From Maribacter huludaoensis (lineage in GTDB: Bacteria > Bacteroidota > Bacteroidia > Flavobacteriales > Flavobacteriaceae): a stretch of 64,000 bases of DNA. The stretch lies in contig NZ_JARKMS010000002.1 in the NCBI RefSeq assembly GCF_029350945.1, positions 359,984-423,983 of the forward strand, given 5' to 3'. The first letter of the stretch is position 1; every line of letters starts with the position of its first letter. Positions 54,842 to 62,764 of this stretch are shown one piece after another. The notes under the pieces are model-generated. The model was not told the DNA's origin. It saw only the letters and a list, made by a program, of their open reading frames with translations, and did not search any database. A program made the position numbers and the translations under genes.

Positions 54842-55744
54842 ATGAAGATGGCTGTTGGTTCGGAAAATGAAAGTGCTGTTGCATTGATTTTTGCCGATTT
54901 TAAGGAGATTACCAAGGCTAGATTAGCTGTAAGTGTCGTCTTTTCTTCTATTGCCGGTTATTTCCTTGGGGCCAATGAAATACTATGGGGGCAAGTGTTG
55001 TTATTGGCATTTGGCGGTTATTGTATGGTAGGTGCAAGTAATGCTTATAATCAAGTTATTGAGAAAGATTTAGACGTTTTAATGAAGCGTACTAAAAATA
55101 GACCTATTCCTGCTGGTCGTATGACGGTTAACACGGCCATGATACTGGCCATTGTTTTAACATTACTGGGTATTGTGTCATTATATCTCTTGAACCCGAA
55201 AACAGCAATGTTCGGGGCTATTTCCATTTTCTTGTACACCAGTGTCTATACTCCTTTAAAAACAATAACACCATTAGCTGTTTTTGTTGGTGCCATACCA
55301 GGGGCAATTCCCTTTATGTTGGGTTGGGTGGCAGCTACAGATGATTTTGGTATAGAGCCCGGTACTATTTTTATGATTCAGTTTTTTTGGCAATTCCCAC
55401 ATTTTTGGGCGCTTGGGTGGATGTTGGATGACGATTATAGGGCTGGCGGATTTAAAATGCTGCCAACAGGTAAAAAAGATGCGGCTACGGTGTTGCAAAT
55501 AATTATGTACACTATATGGATGATGGCGGTTTCTATCATTCCTGTTTTTGGAATTACCGGTAGGTTGCAACTATCAATAGTTTCGGCCATAATTATCTTT
55601 TTAATGGGGGCGGTAATGTTGGCGTTTGCATTTCAATTGTATAGAAAGAGAGATAATGTATCTGCAAGAAAATTAATGTTGGCAAGTGTCAGTTACATAA
55701 CACTGATGCAAATAGTTTACGTAATAGATAAATTTTTAGCTTAA
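54842..55744 (+). CDS. ctaB: Protoheme IX farnesyltransferase (heme O synthase)
   Basis: This 300-residue polytopic enzyme of the UbiA superfamily adds a farnesyl group to heme B to make heme O, the precursor of heme A for the aa3 oxidase. The prenyl-diphosphate-binding motif is NAYNQVIEKDLDVLMKRTKNRPIPAGR, followed by VYTPLKTITPLAVFVGAIPGAIPFMLGW and FFWQFPHFWALGW. About nine helices are predicted. The second ATG (Met3) is also possible as a start. coxC begins 2 nt after the stop codon, so the genes are coupled. Confidence 0.96.
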   Translation: MKMAVGSENESAVALIFADFKEITKARLAVSVVFSSIAGYFLGANEILWGQVLLLAFGGYCMVGASNAYNQVIEKDLDVLMKRTKNRPIPAGRMTVNTAMILAIVLTLLGIVSLYLLNPKTAMFGAISIFLYTSVYTPLKTITPLAVFVGAIPGAIPFMLGWVAATDDFGIEPGTIFMIQFFWQFPHFWALGWMLDDDYRAGGFKMLPTGKKDAATVLQIIMYTIWMMAVSIIPVFGITGRLQLSIVSAIIIFLMGAVMLAFAFQLYRKRDNVSARKLMLASVSYITLMQIVYVIDKFLA

Positions 55745-55746
55745 TT

Positions 55747-56328
55747 ATGGATTTAACACAAGGTACGGAGGCAGAGAAGAACGCCAGGGCGAAGAAGATG
55801 ATGCTGTGGTTTGGAATTATTAGCTTGTTAATGGGTTTTGCTGGATGGACAAGTGCTTACATTGTAAGTAGTTCAAGAGAAGATTGGTCCAGTGATGTTT
55901 CACTGCCAAATGCTTTTCTGTACAGTACAATCGTTATCATTATTAGTAGTATAAGTTATATGTTGGCAAAAAAGGCTATTAAAGATGGTGAAAATGCCAG
56001 CGGTACTAAATGGCTTTGGATTACGTTAGGTCTAGGTATACTTTTTATCTTTTTGCAATTTTCGGGTTTTTCGGAAATGGTGGCACAAGGGTATTACTTT
56101 ACCGGACCAACTAGTAGTATTAAAGTTTCATATGTCTTTTTGATTGCAATGGTGCATGTAGTGCACGTTGTGGCAGGTATGATTTCTTTATTGGTGGTTT
56201 TGTACAATCAAAACAAGGGAAAATATAGTAAAGAGAACTATTTAGGTGTTACCTTAGGGGCAACATTTTGGCATTTTTTAGATTTATTGTGGGTCTATTT
56301 GGTGTTATTTATGTTCTTTGTAAAATAA
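55747..56328 (+). CDS. Cytochrome c oxidase subunit III family protein (short form)
   Basis: This 193-residue membrane protein has five hydrophobic segments: KKMMLWFGIISLLMGFAGW, LPNAFLYSTIVIIISSISYML, WLWITLGLGILFIFLQFSGF, VSYVFLIAMVHVVHVVAGM and a last helix ending LLWVYLVLFMFFVK. The pattern HVVHVVAGM...FWHFLDLLWVYLVLF is that of heme-copper oxidase subunit III. Together with the next gene it gives two subunit III-type proteins, a common arrangement in Flavobacteriia. Which one belongs to the supercomplex with CoxA is not decidable from sequence. Confidence 0.88.
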   Translation: MDLTQGTEAEKNARAKKMMLWFGIISLLMGFAGWTSAYIVSSSREDWSSDVSLPNAFLYSTIVIIISSISYMLAKKAIKDGENASGTKWLWITLGLGILFIFLQFSGFSEMVAQGYYFTGPTSSIKVSYVFLIAMVHVVHVVAGMISLLVVLYNQNKGKYSKENYLGVTLGATFWHFLDLLWVYLVLFMFFVK

Positions 56329-56386
56329 AAAGTGTATCAAAATAAGTTTTGGGTCAAATTGCGTTTTTAAATAGTTCAAAAAAATG

Positions 56387-56394
56387 TAAATTTG
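56387..56394 (+). promoter_or_regulatory. Candidate -7 element before the second subunit III gene (TAAATTTG)
   Basis: TAAATTTG matches TAnnTTTG and lies 31 bp before the ATG. The nearest upstream TTG (56359-56361) is 25 bp away, too far for the consensus. It may be an internal promoter. Confidence 0.4.
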
Positions 56395-56425
56395 CTAAAG
56401 TTTTATTAAAACTATAATTAATTAT

Positions 56426-57403
56426 ATGAATTCTACGGTGACTACGGGAACGGAAACAAGCGTATGGGGTGGTGGCAATCAACCTTTAGGAGCAAGCTAC
56501 GGAAAAATGATGATGTGGTTTTTCCTTGTGTCGGATGCCTTAACTTTCTCTGGATTTTTAGCGGCATACGGCTTTTCAAGATTTAAATTTATTGAAACAT
56601 GGCCCATAGCGGACGAAGTGTTTACACACGTTCCTTTTTTTCATGGTAACTATCCTATGATATATGTTGCCTTTATGACTTTTATTTTGATCATGTCATC
56701 GGTAACAATGGTATTGGCGGTAGATGCTGGGCATAAAATGAAAAAGAATGCCGTTACCTGGTATATGTTCGCTACTGTAATTGGCGGTATTATATTCGTT
56801 GGGTCTCAAGCTTGGGAATGGGGTACTTTTATTAAAGGTGATTTTGGTGCTTTAGAGACAAAGGGAGGTAGAATCTTACAGTTTGTAGATGCTACTGATA
56901 ATGAGAAAAGAGTTGCGTTATCTGAATTTGCAACTTCTATTCCTAGTGAAAGAACCGTTCATGAAAGAAAAAATGGTGTTTGGTTTTATGACGAGGCTAC
57001 TAGAACTAGTGTTTCTCTTAACGAGGTAGTTGAAGGTTTTAAGGCAAACCCTAATGTATTGATTAGAACAGAGCTTATTAACGAAGAAGGTAAGAAAACC
57101 GTACTTGATAGAAAAGCTTCGTTGGCTAAATTAGCAGATGCAACACAAGTTGTAGAAGGTGCTAATTTGGTTCATAATGAATATGGTAGCAGATTATTTG
57201 CAGATTTCTTTTTCTTTATTACAGGTTTTCACGGTTTTCACGTATTCTCAGGTGTAGTAATAAATATTATTATTTGGTTTAATGTTATTCTTGGTACTTA
57301 CGAAAGAAGAGGACATTATGAAATGGTAGAAAAAGTTGGTTTATACTGGCACTTTGTAGATTTAGTTTGGGTATTCGTATTTACCTTCTTCTACTTGGTA
57401 TAA
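56426..57403 (+). CDS. coxC: Cytochrome c oxidase subunit III with a large hydrophilic insertion
   Basis: This 325-residue protein carries subunit III motifs: KMMMWFFLVSDALTFSGFLAAY at the start, SQAWEWGTF near residue 127-135, and FFFFITGFHGFHVFSGV and YWHFVDLVWVFVFTFFYLV at the end. Between SQAWEW and FFFFITGFHG lies a charged segment of about 115 residues (about 136-250, for example VDATDNEKRVALSEFATSI and EEGKKTVLDRKASLAKL) where ordinary subunit III has a short loop. The insertion should form a soluble domain on one side of the membrane. Homologous forms are expected in other Flavobacteriia, but its role is unknown. coxD-like gene follows after 53 nt. Confidence 0.92.
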   Translation: MNSTVTTGTETSVWGGGNQPLGASYGKMMMWFFLVSDALTFSGFLAAYGFSRFKFIETWPIADEVFTHVPFFHGNYPMIYVAFMTFILIMSSVTMVLAVDAGHKMKKNAVTWYMFATVIGGIIFVGSQAWEWGTFIKGDFGALETKGGRILQFVDATDNEKRVALSEFATSIPSERTVHERKNGVWFYDEATRTSVSLNEVVEGFKANPNVLIRTELINEEGKKTVLDRKASLAKLADATQVVEGANLVHNEYGSRLFADFFFFITGFHGFHVFSGVVINIIIWFNVILGTYERRGHYEMVEKVGLYWHFVDLVWVFVFTFFYLV

Positions 57404-57456
57404 TCCTTATAGAAACAATCAGCATTACTGTATAAAGAATTTTAGATTAAAGTAAC

Positions 57457-57840
57457 ATGGCAGACGGACATAAATTAGAAATTTTCAGAGGACTTGTAAA
57501 GTTCAAATCCAATACACAGAAAATTTGGGGAGTTTTAGCGTTTTTAACGCTTATAACTGCTGTAGAAGTAGTATTAGGTATTATCAAACCAGAATCGTTG
57601 ACCGATACTTACGTATTGGGTATGAAGCTTATTAACTGGGTTTTTATTATTTTAACTTTGGTTAAAGCATACTATATCGCTTGGGATTTTATGCATTTAC
57701 GTGATGAGAAGTCGGCTTTAAGACGGGCAATAGTTTGGACACCGATATTTTTGGTTATTTATTTGACATTTATACTGCTTGTAGAGGCAGATTATATCTA
57801 TAACGTATATAAAGAAGGCTTCGTAGGTTGGAACTTCTAA
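57457..57840 (+). CDS. Cytochrome c oxidase subunit IV family protein
   Basis: This 127-residue membrane protein has three helices: IWGVLAFLTLITAVEVVLGI, MKLINWVFIILTLVKAYYIAWDFMHLRDEK and AIVWTPIFLVIYLTFILLVE. The motif KAYYIAWDFMHLRDE is that of the COX4_pro/CtaF-type subunit IV of bacterial heme-copper oxidases. It is an accessory subunit with no cofactor. It closes the subunit III/IV group and is followed by a terminator, so the downstream Sco block is probably a separate transcript. Confidence 0.92.
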   Translation: MADGHKLEIFRGLVKFKSNTQKIWGVLAFLTLITAVEVVLGIIKPESLTDTYVLGMKLINWVFIILTLVKAYYIAWDFMHLRDEKSALRRAIVWTPIFLVIYLTFILLVEADYIYNVYKEGFVGWNF

Positions 57841-57858
57841 GTTATAATTAACAGTATT

Positions 57859-57888
57859 AAAAGACGGTTTTATAGCCGTCTTTTTTAT
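57859..57888 (+). terminator. Terminator after subunit IV
   Basis: AAAAGACGG pairs with CCGTCTTTT around an 8-nt loop and is followed by T. It ends the ctaB-coxC-coxC-subunit IV transcript. Confidence 0.88.
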
Positions 57889-57965
57889 TTTTGTATAGTT
57901 TGTAATATATTGATTATCTCTGTTGTAACCGTTTAAGTGTTTCAGTGTACCAGTCTTCCTTATTT

Positions 57966-58595
57966 ATGAAAAAGACCTTTGTTCTAGTTGTTTTATTTGT
58001 GCTGCCAATAGTGGCCTATTTATTCTTTGCTTCAGGTGTCACTAATTTTGGTAAGCTGTCTCAATTGACCAAAAATGTTGCAGAGCTTGGGTTTTCGGAT
58101 TCAACAAAATTTAAAGATAAGATTACCGTTTTGGGTTTTTTAGGGGCTGATGTGGAAGGTAGAAAAGGTAATGCCTTTAACTTGAACCAAAAGATATATA
58201 AGCGTTTTTATGAGTTTACGGATTTTCAATTTGTAATGATGGTTTCTAATAATACCAATGAGGAAGTTAACGCCCTTAAAAAAGAGTTGGCTACCTTGGC
58301 GGACAATGATAAGTGGAAATTTGTTTATGCCAGTGATGAGGAGATAAAACAGTTATTCTCTAGCCTTAAAACCGATATTGAGTTGGATAAAAATAATAGT
58401 ACCCCTTATGTATTTATTATTGATAAGGATTTAACTCTAAGAGGTAGGTCAGATGATGAGGATGATGGTACAAAGTATGGCTTCAATTCTACATTGGTAT
58501 CTGATCTTAATAACAAAATGGTAGATGATGTAAAGATAATTTTGGCAGAATATCGTCTAGCCTTAAAAAAGAATAACGCAGAACGTTCTAAATAA
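57966..58595 (+). CDS. Cysteine-free Sco-like thioredoxin-fold protein
   Basis: This 209-residue protein has an N-terminal anchor helix (KKTFVLVVLFVLPIVAYLFFA). A domain follows whose order of segments follows Sco/thioredoxin folds: KITVLGFLG (strand 1), NQKIYKRFYEFTDFQFVMM, TNEEVNALKKEL, and STPYVFIIDKDLTLRGR, which parallels FALVDKEGYLRSR in the neighbouring Sco1. It contains no cysteine, so it cannot bind copper or react through thiols as Sco does. An ATG 21 nt upstream (57945) would add seven residues; MKKTF is the better signal-anchor start. Its last codon overlaps the Sco1 start by one nucleotide. Function unknown; a partner of Sco1 or of the oxidase is an inference from position. Confidence 0.75.
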   Translation: MKKTFVLVVLFVLPIVAYLFFASGVTNFGKLSQLTKNVAELGFSDSTKFKDKITVLGFLGADVEGRKGNAFNLNQKIYKRFYEFTDFQFVMMVSNNTNEEVNALKKELATLADNDKWKFVYASDEEIKQLFSSLKTDIELDKNNSTPYVFIIDKDLTLRGRSDDEDDGTKYGFNSTLVSDLNNKMVDDVKIILAEYRLALKKNNAERSK

Positions 58596-59329
58596 TGAAT
58601 AAAAAGTATACTTACGTTTGGGTTTCACTGATCGTTCTAATTTTTGGGATTATAGTAATACCAAGAATTGTAGATAGACTGTCCTCTGGTTCGGTCGTTG
58701 AAAATGACCGATTAAATTCAGAAGGTAAAAATAGTGATGATGAAGAATTGGCCTATATTTTGTTAGATGGCAAAAGGAGAAAAGTGCCTTCCTTTGAATT
58801 TATAAATCAGGACAGCGTTTTGGTGTCCGATAAGGATTATTTGGGTAAGGTCTATGTGGTAGATTTCTTTTTTACCAGATGTCCAAGTATCTGTCCTGTA
58901 ATGACGACTAATTTGGTAGGTGTTCAAAAGCATTTTAAGAATGCTGATGATTTTGCACTGGCTTCGTTTAGTATTACTCCAGATGTAGATACACCTCAAG
59001 TATTAAAAGCTTATAAAGAGAAGTATGGGGTTACCGGTGAAAATTGGAATTTTATGACCGGTGATCAAGAAGGTATTTATGAATTGGCAAACGCAGGTTT
59101 TAATATTTTTGCTGCTGAAATGCCAGATGTACCTGGTGGTTTTGAACACTCAGGTCTATTTGCCCTGGTTGATAAAGAGGGATATTTAAGATCAAGAATA
59201 GACGAGTACGGTAATCCAATTGTTTATTACCGTGGAGCTATATTAGAGGAAAAAGGGGTCAATGATCATGGTGAAACCGAAGAAATAGGTATTTTAAAGG
59301 TTGATATTCAAAAATTATTAGAGGAATAG
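58595..59329 (+). CDS. SCO1/SenC/PrrC copper chaperone
   Basis: This 244-residue membrane-anchored protein has one N-terminal helix (about 7-25). A periplasmic thioredoxin-like domain carries the copper ligands: FFFTRCPSICPVM (Cys96 and Cys100) and the distal His185 in GFEHSGLF. These are the complete Sco copper-binding residues. Sco proteins load copper into the CuA site of oxidase subunit II, here the product of coxB at 31 kb. It overlaps the cysteine-free paralog-like gene upstream and is 4 nt before the DUF420 gene. Confidence 0.95.
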   Translation: MNKKYTYVWVSLIVLIFGIIVIPRIVDRLSSGSVVENDRLNSEGKNSDDEELAYILLDGKRRKVPSFEFINQDSVLVSDKDYLGKVYVVDFFFTRCPSICPVMTTNLVGVQKHFKNADDFALASFSITPDVDTPQVLKAYKEKYGVTGENWNFMTGDQEGIYELANAGFNIFAAEMPDVPGGFEHSGLFALVDKEGYLRSRIDEYGNPIVYYRGAILEEKGVNDHGETEEIGILKVDIQKLLEE

Positions 59330-59333
59330 GATT

Positions 59334-59867
59334 ATGCAGACTAATGCAAAAGAAGAGAAAAAATTTAATAGGTTAATCACTGTAGTTTCAATTATAATAC
59401 CAATTGTAGTGGCTATTCTTTTTGGAGTCAAGTTGCCAAACGTAGAGCCACTGTCCTTTTTGCCACCTATATACGCCACAATTAATGGATTAACAGCGGT
59501 TTTATTGTTGGTAGCGGTTTGGGCTATTAAAAATGGGAATGAAAAACTACATCAGTATTTAATGACAACAAATATTGTATTGTCATTACTGTTTTTGGTT
59601 ATGTATATAGCATATCATATGACATCTGATTCTACTAGCTATGGAGGTGAGGGAGCAATTAAGTATGTGTATTATTTTATATTGATTACCCACATAGTGC
59701 TGTCAATTGCTTTAATTCCTTTGGTATTAAGGACATATGCCAAGGCATATTTAAAAAAGTTTGAAGAGCACAGGGTTTTGGCCAAGTATACTTTTCCTGT
59801 TTGGTTATATGTTGCCGTTACCGGTGTAGTGGTTTATTTAATGATATCTCCTTACTATGCGTACTAA
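59334..59867 (+). CDS. DUF420 membrane protein
   Basis: This 177-residue protein has about five helices and matches DUF420 (KVIYYFILITHIVLSIALIPLVLRT-type segment, here KYVYYFILITHIVLS, and HRVLAKYTFPVWLYVAVTGVVVYLM). DUF420/CtaM-like proteins accompany aa3 oxidases and are needed for oxidase maturation in some Firmicutes. The histidines in HQYLMTTNIVLS, YIAYHMTS and THIVLS are candidates for metal or heme contact. It sits between Sco1 and a small CxxC protein, overlapping the latter by 11 nt, so it belongs to the same oxidase-assembly operon. Confidence 0.88.
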   Translation: MQTNAKEEKKFNRLITVVSIIIPIVVAILFGVKLPNVEPLSFLPPIYATINGLTAVLLLVAVWAIKNGNEKLHQYLMTTNIVLSLLFLVMYIAYHMTSDSTSYGGEGAIKYVYYFILITHIVLSIALIPLVLRTYAKAYLKKFEEHRVLAKYTFPVWLYVAVTGVVVYLMISPYYAY

Positions 59868-60075
59868 ACAGTTTTTCTTATTGATAGTGGTATCACTTTT
59901 ATTGATTCCAATTGATGTAGAAGCGCAATGCGCTATGTGTAGAGCCGTTTTAGAAAGTGAGTCTTCTGGTAAAGCAGCTGAAGGTATTAATAATGGTATC
60001 GTTTACTTAATGGCCGTCCCTTATGTTTTGGTGGCCGGTCTTTTCTATTTTATATATAGAAAAATGAGGGCTTAA
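59857..60075 (+). CDS. Small CxxC membrane protein of the oxidase-assembly operon
   Basis: This 72-residue protein has a signal-like hydrophobic N-terminus (FFLLIVVSLLLIPIDVEA). The mature start is QCAMCRAVLESESSG, with a CxxC pair immediately after the predicted cleavage site, and a C-terminal helix follows (GIVYLMAVPYVLVAGLFYFIY). It overlaps DUF420 by 11 nt in another frame, which supports translation as a unit. The CAMC motif close to the membrane suggests a metal (copper or heme) or thiol role in oxidase assembly. This is inference. No named family was recognised. Confidence 0.75.
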   Translation: MRTKQFFLLIVVSLLLIPIDVEAQCAMCRAVLESESSGKAAEGINNGIVYLMAVPYVLVAGLFYFIYRKMRA

Positions 60076-60190
60076 GCTTTTTTTTTATTTTTTTCCATAA
60101 AAAGTGTAACATTATCTTCTTTGGTTAGTCTTATGATTGTGTGATAGTTAAATCGCGCTCATCAATCAATCAAACTAATCAATCCATCTT

Positions 60191-61438
60191 ATGTTCGACT
60201 TAGAACGTTGGCAAGAAATTTTCGATACTATTCGCAAGAATAAGTTACGTACATTTCTCACAGGACTTTCCGTTGCTTCAGGAATTTTCATTCTAGTTAT
60301 TTTATTGGGTTTTGGTCAAGGTATGCAAAATGGTATTGCCAAAGAGTTTGAGCAAGACGCTGCCACAAGTGTTTGGGTTTGGCCCGGTGTAACCACTATT
60401 GGTTATAAGGGTATGAATCCTGGTAGGCCTATTCAGTTTAGGAATGAGAATTATGATATGTCCGGTACTTTGTTCGAAGATCAAATAGAGAACAAATCTC
60501 CAAGGTTATTTGTTAGAGATGTATTTGTAAATTATGGTAATGATGCTTTGGCATATAACGTGCAGGGCGTCTCTCATCAATTTCAGTTTATTGAAAATGA
60601 ATTTATGACGCTGGGTAGATTTCTGAATCAGCAAGATGGCGATACTAAAGCTAAAGTGGCCATCATCAGCAACAAGATCAATAGAGAAGTGTTTCAAGAG
60701 TTGGAGACTCCCATAGGGGAGTTTTTAGATATTTCCGGTATTCCTTTCAAGATTGTTGGGGTTTATGGTGATATAGGAGGTGAACGCGAAGAGGATCGTA
60801 TTTATATTCCCGTGAGCACTGCACAGCAAGTTTTTAATGGTGCGGATTATTTGAACAACCTCTCTTATACATTGCCTCCGGTAGACGATTTTGAAACTGC
60901 CGTAGCACAATCCATAAAATTTAAAAATGAATTGAAATCATATTTGCAAAATGCACATATGGTTGCACCAGAAGATACTAGTGCGATACAGGTCTATAAT
61001 CCAATGGAAGAAGCCAAACGCTTTTATTCCTTAATGGGCGGTATTAAATTTTTCTTTTGGTTTGTTGGGGTATGTACCATAATTGCGGGTATAGTAGGTG
61101 TTAGTAATATCATGTTGATTGTGGTTAAAGAACGTACAAGGGAAATTGGTATTCGTAAAGCTCTGGGTGCAAAGCCATGGTCTATTGTGGGCATGATTTT
61201 ACATGAAGCAATTTTTATTACGGCAATAGCAGGTTTTACGGGACTTATATTGAGTATGGGTCTTTTGGAAATTGTAGGTCCACATGTAGAGGTAGATTAT
61301 GTTTTAAATCCCTCCGTAAATTTCAACGTAGCATTGACCACAGTATTTGTTTTGATTTTTGCAGGAGCTATTGCGGGATTTTTTCCTGCCTGGAGAGCAG
61401 CTAAAATTCATGTAATAGAAGCATTGCGAGACGAATAA
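60191..61438 (+). CDS. ABC transporter permease, MacB/FtsX type (first of a pair)
   Basis: This 415-residue protein has the MacB permease topology: one N-terminal helix (TFLTGLSVASGIFILVILLGFGQGM), a large periplasmic domain (about 45-280), then three C-terminal helices around GGIKFFFWFVGVCTIIAGIVGVSNIMLIVVKERTREIGIRKALGAK, which contains the FtsX domain signature. It carries no ATPase domain. The ATPase appears to start at 63976. The pair of related permeases, an HlyD-type adaptor and an ATPase make a type VII (MacAB-like) tripartite efflux or lipid/peptide export system. The cargo is unknown. Confidence 0.9.
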   Translation: MFDLERWQEIFDTIRKNKLRTFLTGLSVASGIFILVILLGFGQGMQNGIAKEFEQDAATSVWVWPGVTTIGYKGMNPGRPIQFRNENYDMSGTLFEDQIENKSPRLFVRDVFVNYGNDALAYNVQGVSHQFQFIENEFMTLGRFLNQQDGDTKAKVAIISNKINREVFQELETPIGEFLDISGIPFKIVGVYGDIGGEREEDRIYIPVSTAQQVFNGADYLNNLSYTLPPVDDFETAVAQSIKFKNELKSYLQNAHMVAPEDTSAIQVYNPMEEAKRFYSLMGGIKFFFWFVGVCTIIAGIVGVSNIMLIVVKERTREIGIRKALGAKPWSIVGMILHEAIFITAIAGFTGLILSMGLLEIVGPHVEVDYVLNPSVNFNVALTTVFVLIFAGAIAGFFPAWRAAKIHVIEALRDE

Positions 61439-61477
61439 TAAAAAAAGAAAACTTAATTAACTAACTAACATGTAATC

Positions 61478-62734
61478 ATGTTCAATAGAGACCGGTGGAA
61501 AGAAATTCTAGAAGTGCTGTCTAGCAATGTATTTAGAACATTGGCTACCTCTTTTGGCGTGGGGTGGGGTATATTCATTTTAATTATTCTGTTAGCGGCG
61601 GGTAAAGGTCTGGAGAATGGTATTCGTGCAGATTTTGGGGACATTGCTACCAATACCATGTTCATGTGGTCCCGTAATACGACCATGTCATATAAAGGTT
61701 TGCCAAAGGGCAGGCGCTTTAGTTTTAAATTAGAAGATGTGCAGGCCATAAGGGATAATGTTCCTAATTTAAGGTTCATATCCCCCCGAAACCAATTAGG
61801 CGGTTTTGGTGGCGGTAACAATGTGGTTCGTGGTTTAAAAACAGGGGCTTTCAATGTCTATGGGGATTATCCTGAAATAATACGTCAAGAGCCTATGACA
61901 ATTACGGCCGGTAGGTTCGTTAACCATAATGATATACAAGATAAACGTAAGGTAGCAATTATAGGTAACGGCGTAAAAAATGAACTTTATGATCAAGACG
62001 AATCGGCTTTAGGTACTTATATAAAAATCCAGGGGGTCAACTTTATGGTCGTAGGTACCTATCAAAAAAAAGATGATGGAGGTGGGGAAGAAGGGCAAAA
62101 ACAAATTTATGTTCCCTTTACGGCATTTTCACAAGCTTTTAATATGGGCAATGATGTGGGTTGGATGGCGATTACCGCTCAAGATGGAAATTCTATCTCA
62201 AATTTAAAAGAAGATATTGTTGGGGTGGTCAAAGAAAAAAGAAAAATTCACCCAGATGATAAACGTGCCGTTGGTTATTTTGATCTGTACGAGCAGTTTA
62301 ATAGGGTGGAAAGTCTTTTTGGTGCGTTACGATGGGTGGCTTATTTCGTTGGGGTACTTGTTTTATTATCGGGAATTATTGGGGTAAGTAATATAATGCT
62401 CATTGTTATAAAGGAACGAACAAGAGAAATTGGAATACGTAGGGCATTGGGTGAAGGGCCATGGTCGATAAAAAAACAAATTTTAATGGAGTCTATTTTC
62501 TTGACGATTATTTCGGGAATGATCGGAATCGTTTTCGGGGCGATATTTATTTATGGCGTAAATGCGGTTTTAGATTCCGTAGGTCCCGTGGACATGTTCG
62601 TTAATCCTAGTGTAAGTTTGGGCGTGGTAGTAAGTGCTTTGGTCATTTTAATATTCTCTGGCCTGTTGGCAGGTTTCATACCTGCACAAAGCGCAATTAA
62701 AATAAGACCTATTGAGGCTTTAAGAACAGAATAA
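61478..62734 (+). CDS. ABC transporter permease, MacB/FtsX type (second of a pair)
   Basis: This 418-residue protein has the same layout as the preceding permease. It has an N-terminal helix (VFRTLATSFGVGWGIFILIILLAAGKGLENG), a periplasmic domain and three C-terminal helices with the FtsX signature GVSNIMLIVIKERTREIGIRRALGEGPWSIKKQ. The two proteins are clearly related (both open with MF, then WxE/KI) and probably arose by duplication, acting as a heterodimer. It lies 39 nt after the first permease and 30 nt before the adaptor gene. Note the Gly/Glu substitution at GEGPWS compared with GAKPWS in its partner. Confidence 0.9.
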   Translation: MFNRDRWKEILEVLSSNVFRTLATSFGVGWGIFILIILLAAGKGLENGIRADFGDIATNTMFMWSRNTTMSYKGLPKGRRFSFKLEDVQAIRDNVPNLRFISPRNQLGGFGGGNNVVRGLKTGAFNVYGDYPEIIRQEPMTITAGRFVNHNDIQDKRKVAIIGNGVKNELYDQDESALGTYIKIQGVNFMVVGTYQKKDDGGGEEGQKQIYVPFTAFSQAFNMGNDVGWMAITAQDGNSISNLKEDIVGVVKEKRKIHPDDKRAVGYFDLYEQFNRVESLFGALRWVAYFVGVLVLLSGIIGVSNIMLIVIKERTREIGIRRALGEGPWSIKKQILMESIFLTIISGMIGIVFGAIFIYGVNAVLDSVGPVDMFVNPSVSLGVVVSALVILIFSGLLAGFIPAQSAIKIRPIEALRTE

Positions 62735-62764
62735 ATTCATCAATAAAATATAATCGATCACAAA

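Noticed and set aside
55747-57403. Two subunit III genes as a recent tandem duplication
   Set aside because: The two proteins differ greatly in length, loop content and sequence. They are different subfamilies, common together in Flavobacteriia, and not recent duplicates.
60070-60095. Long T-run after the small CxxC gene as a terminator
   Set aside because: Only a weak GCTTAAGC palindrome precedes the T-run. The stem is too short for a confident call.
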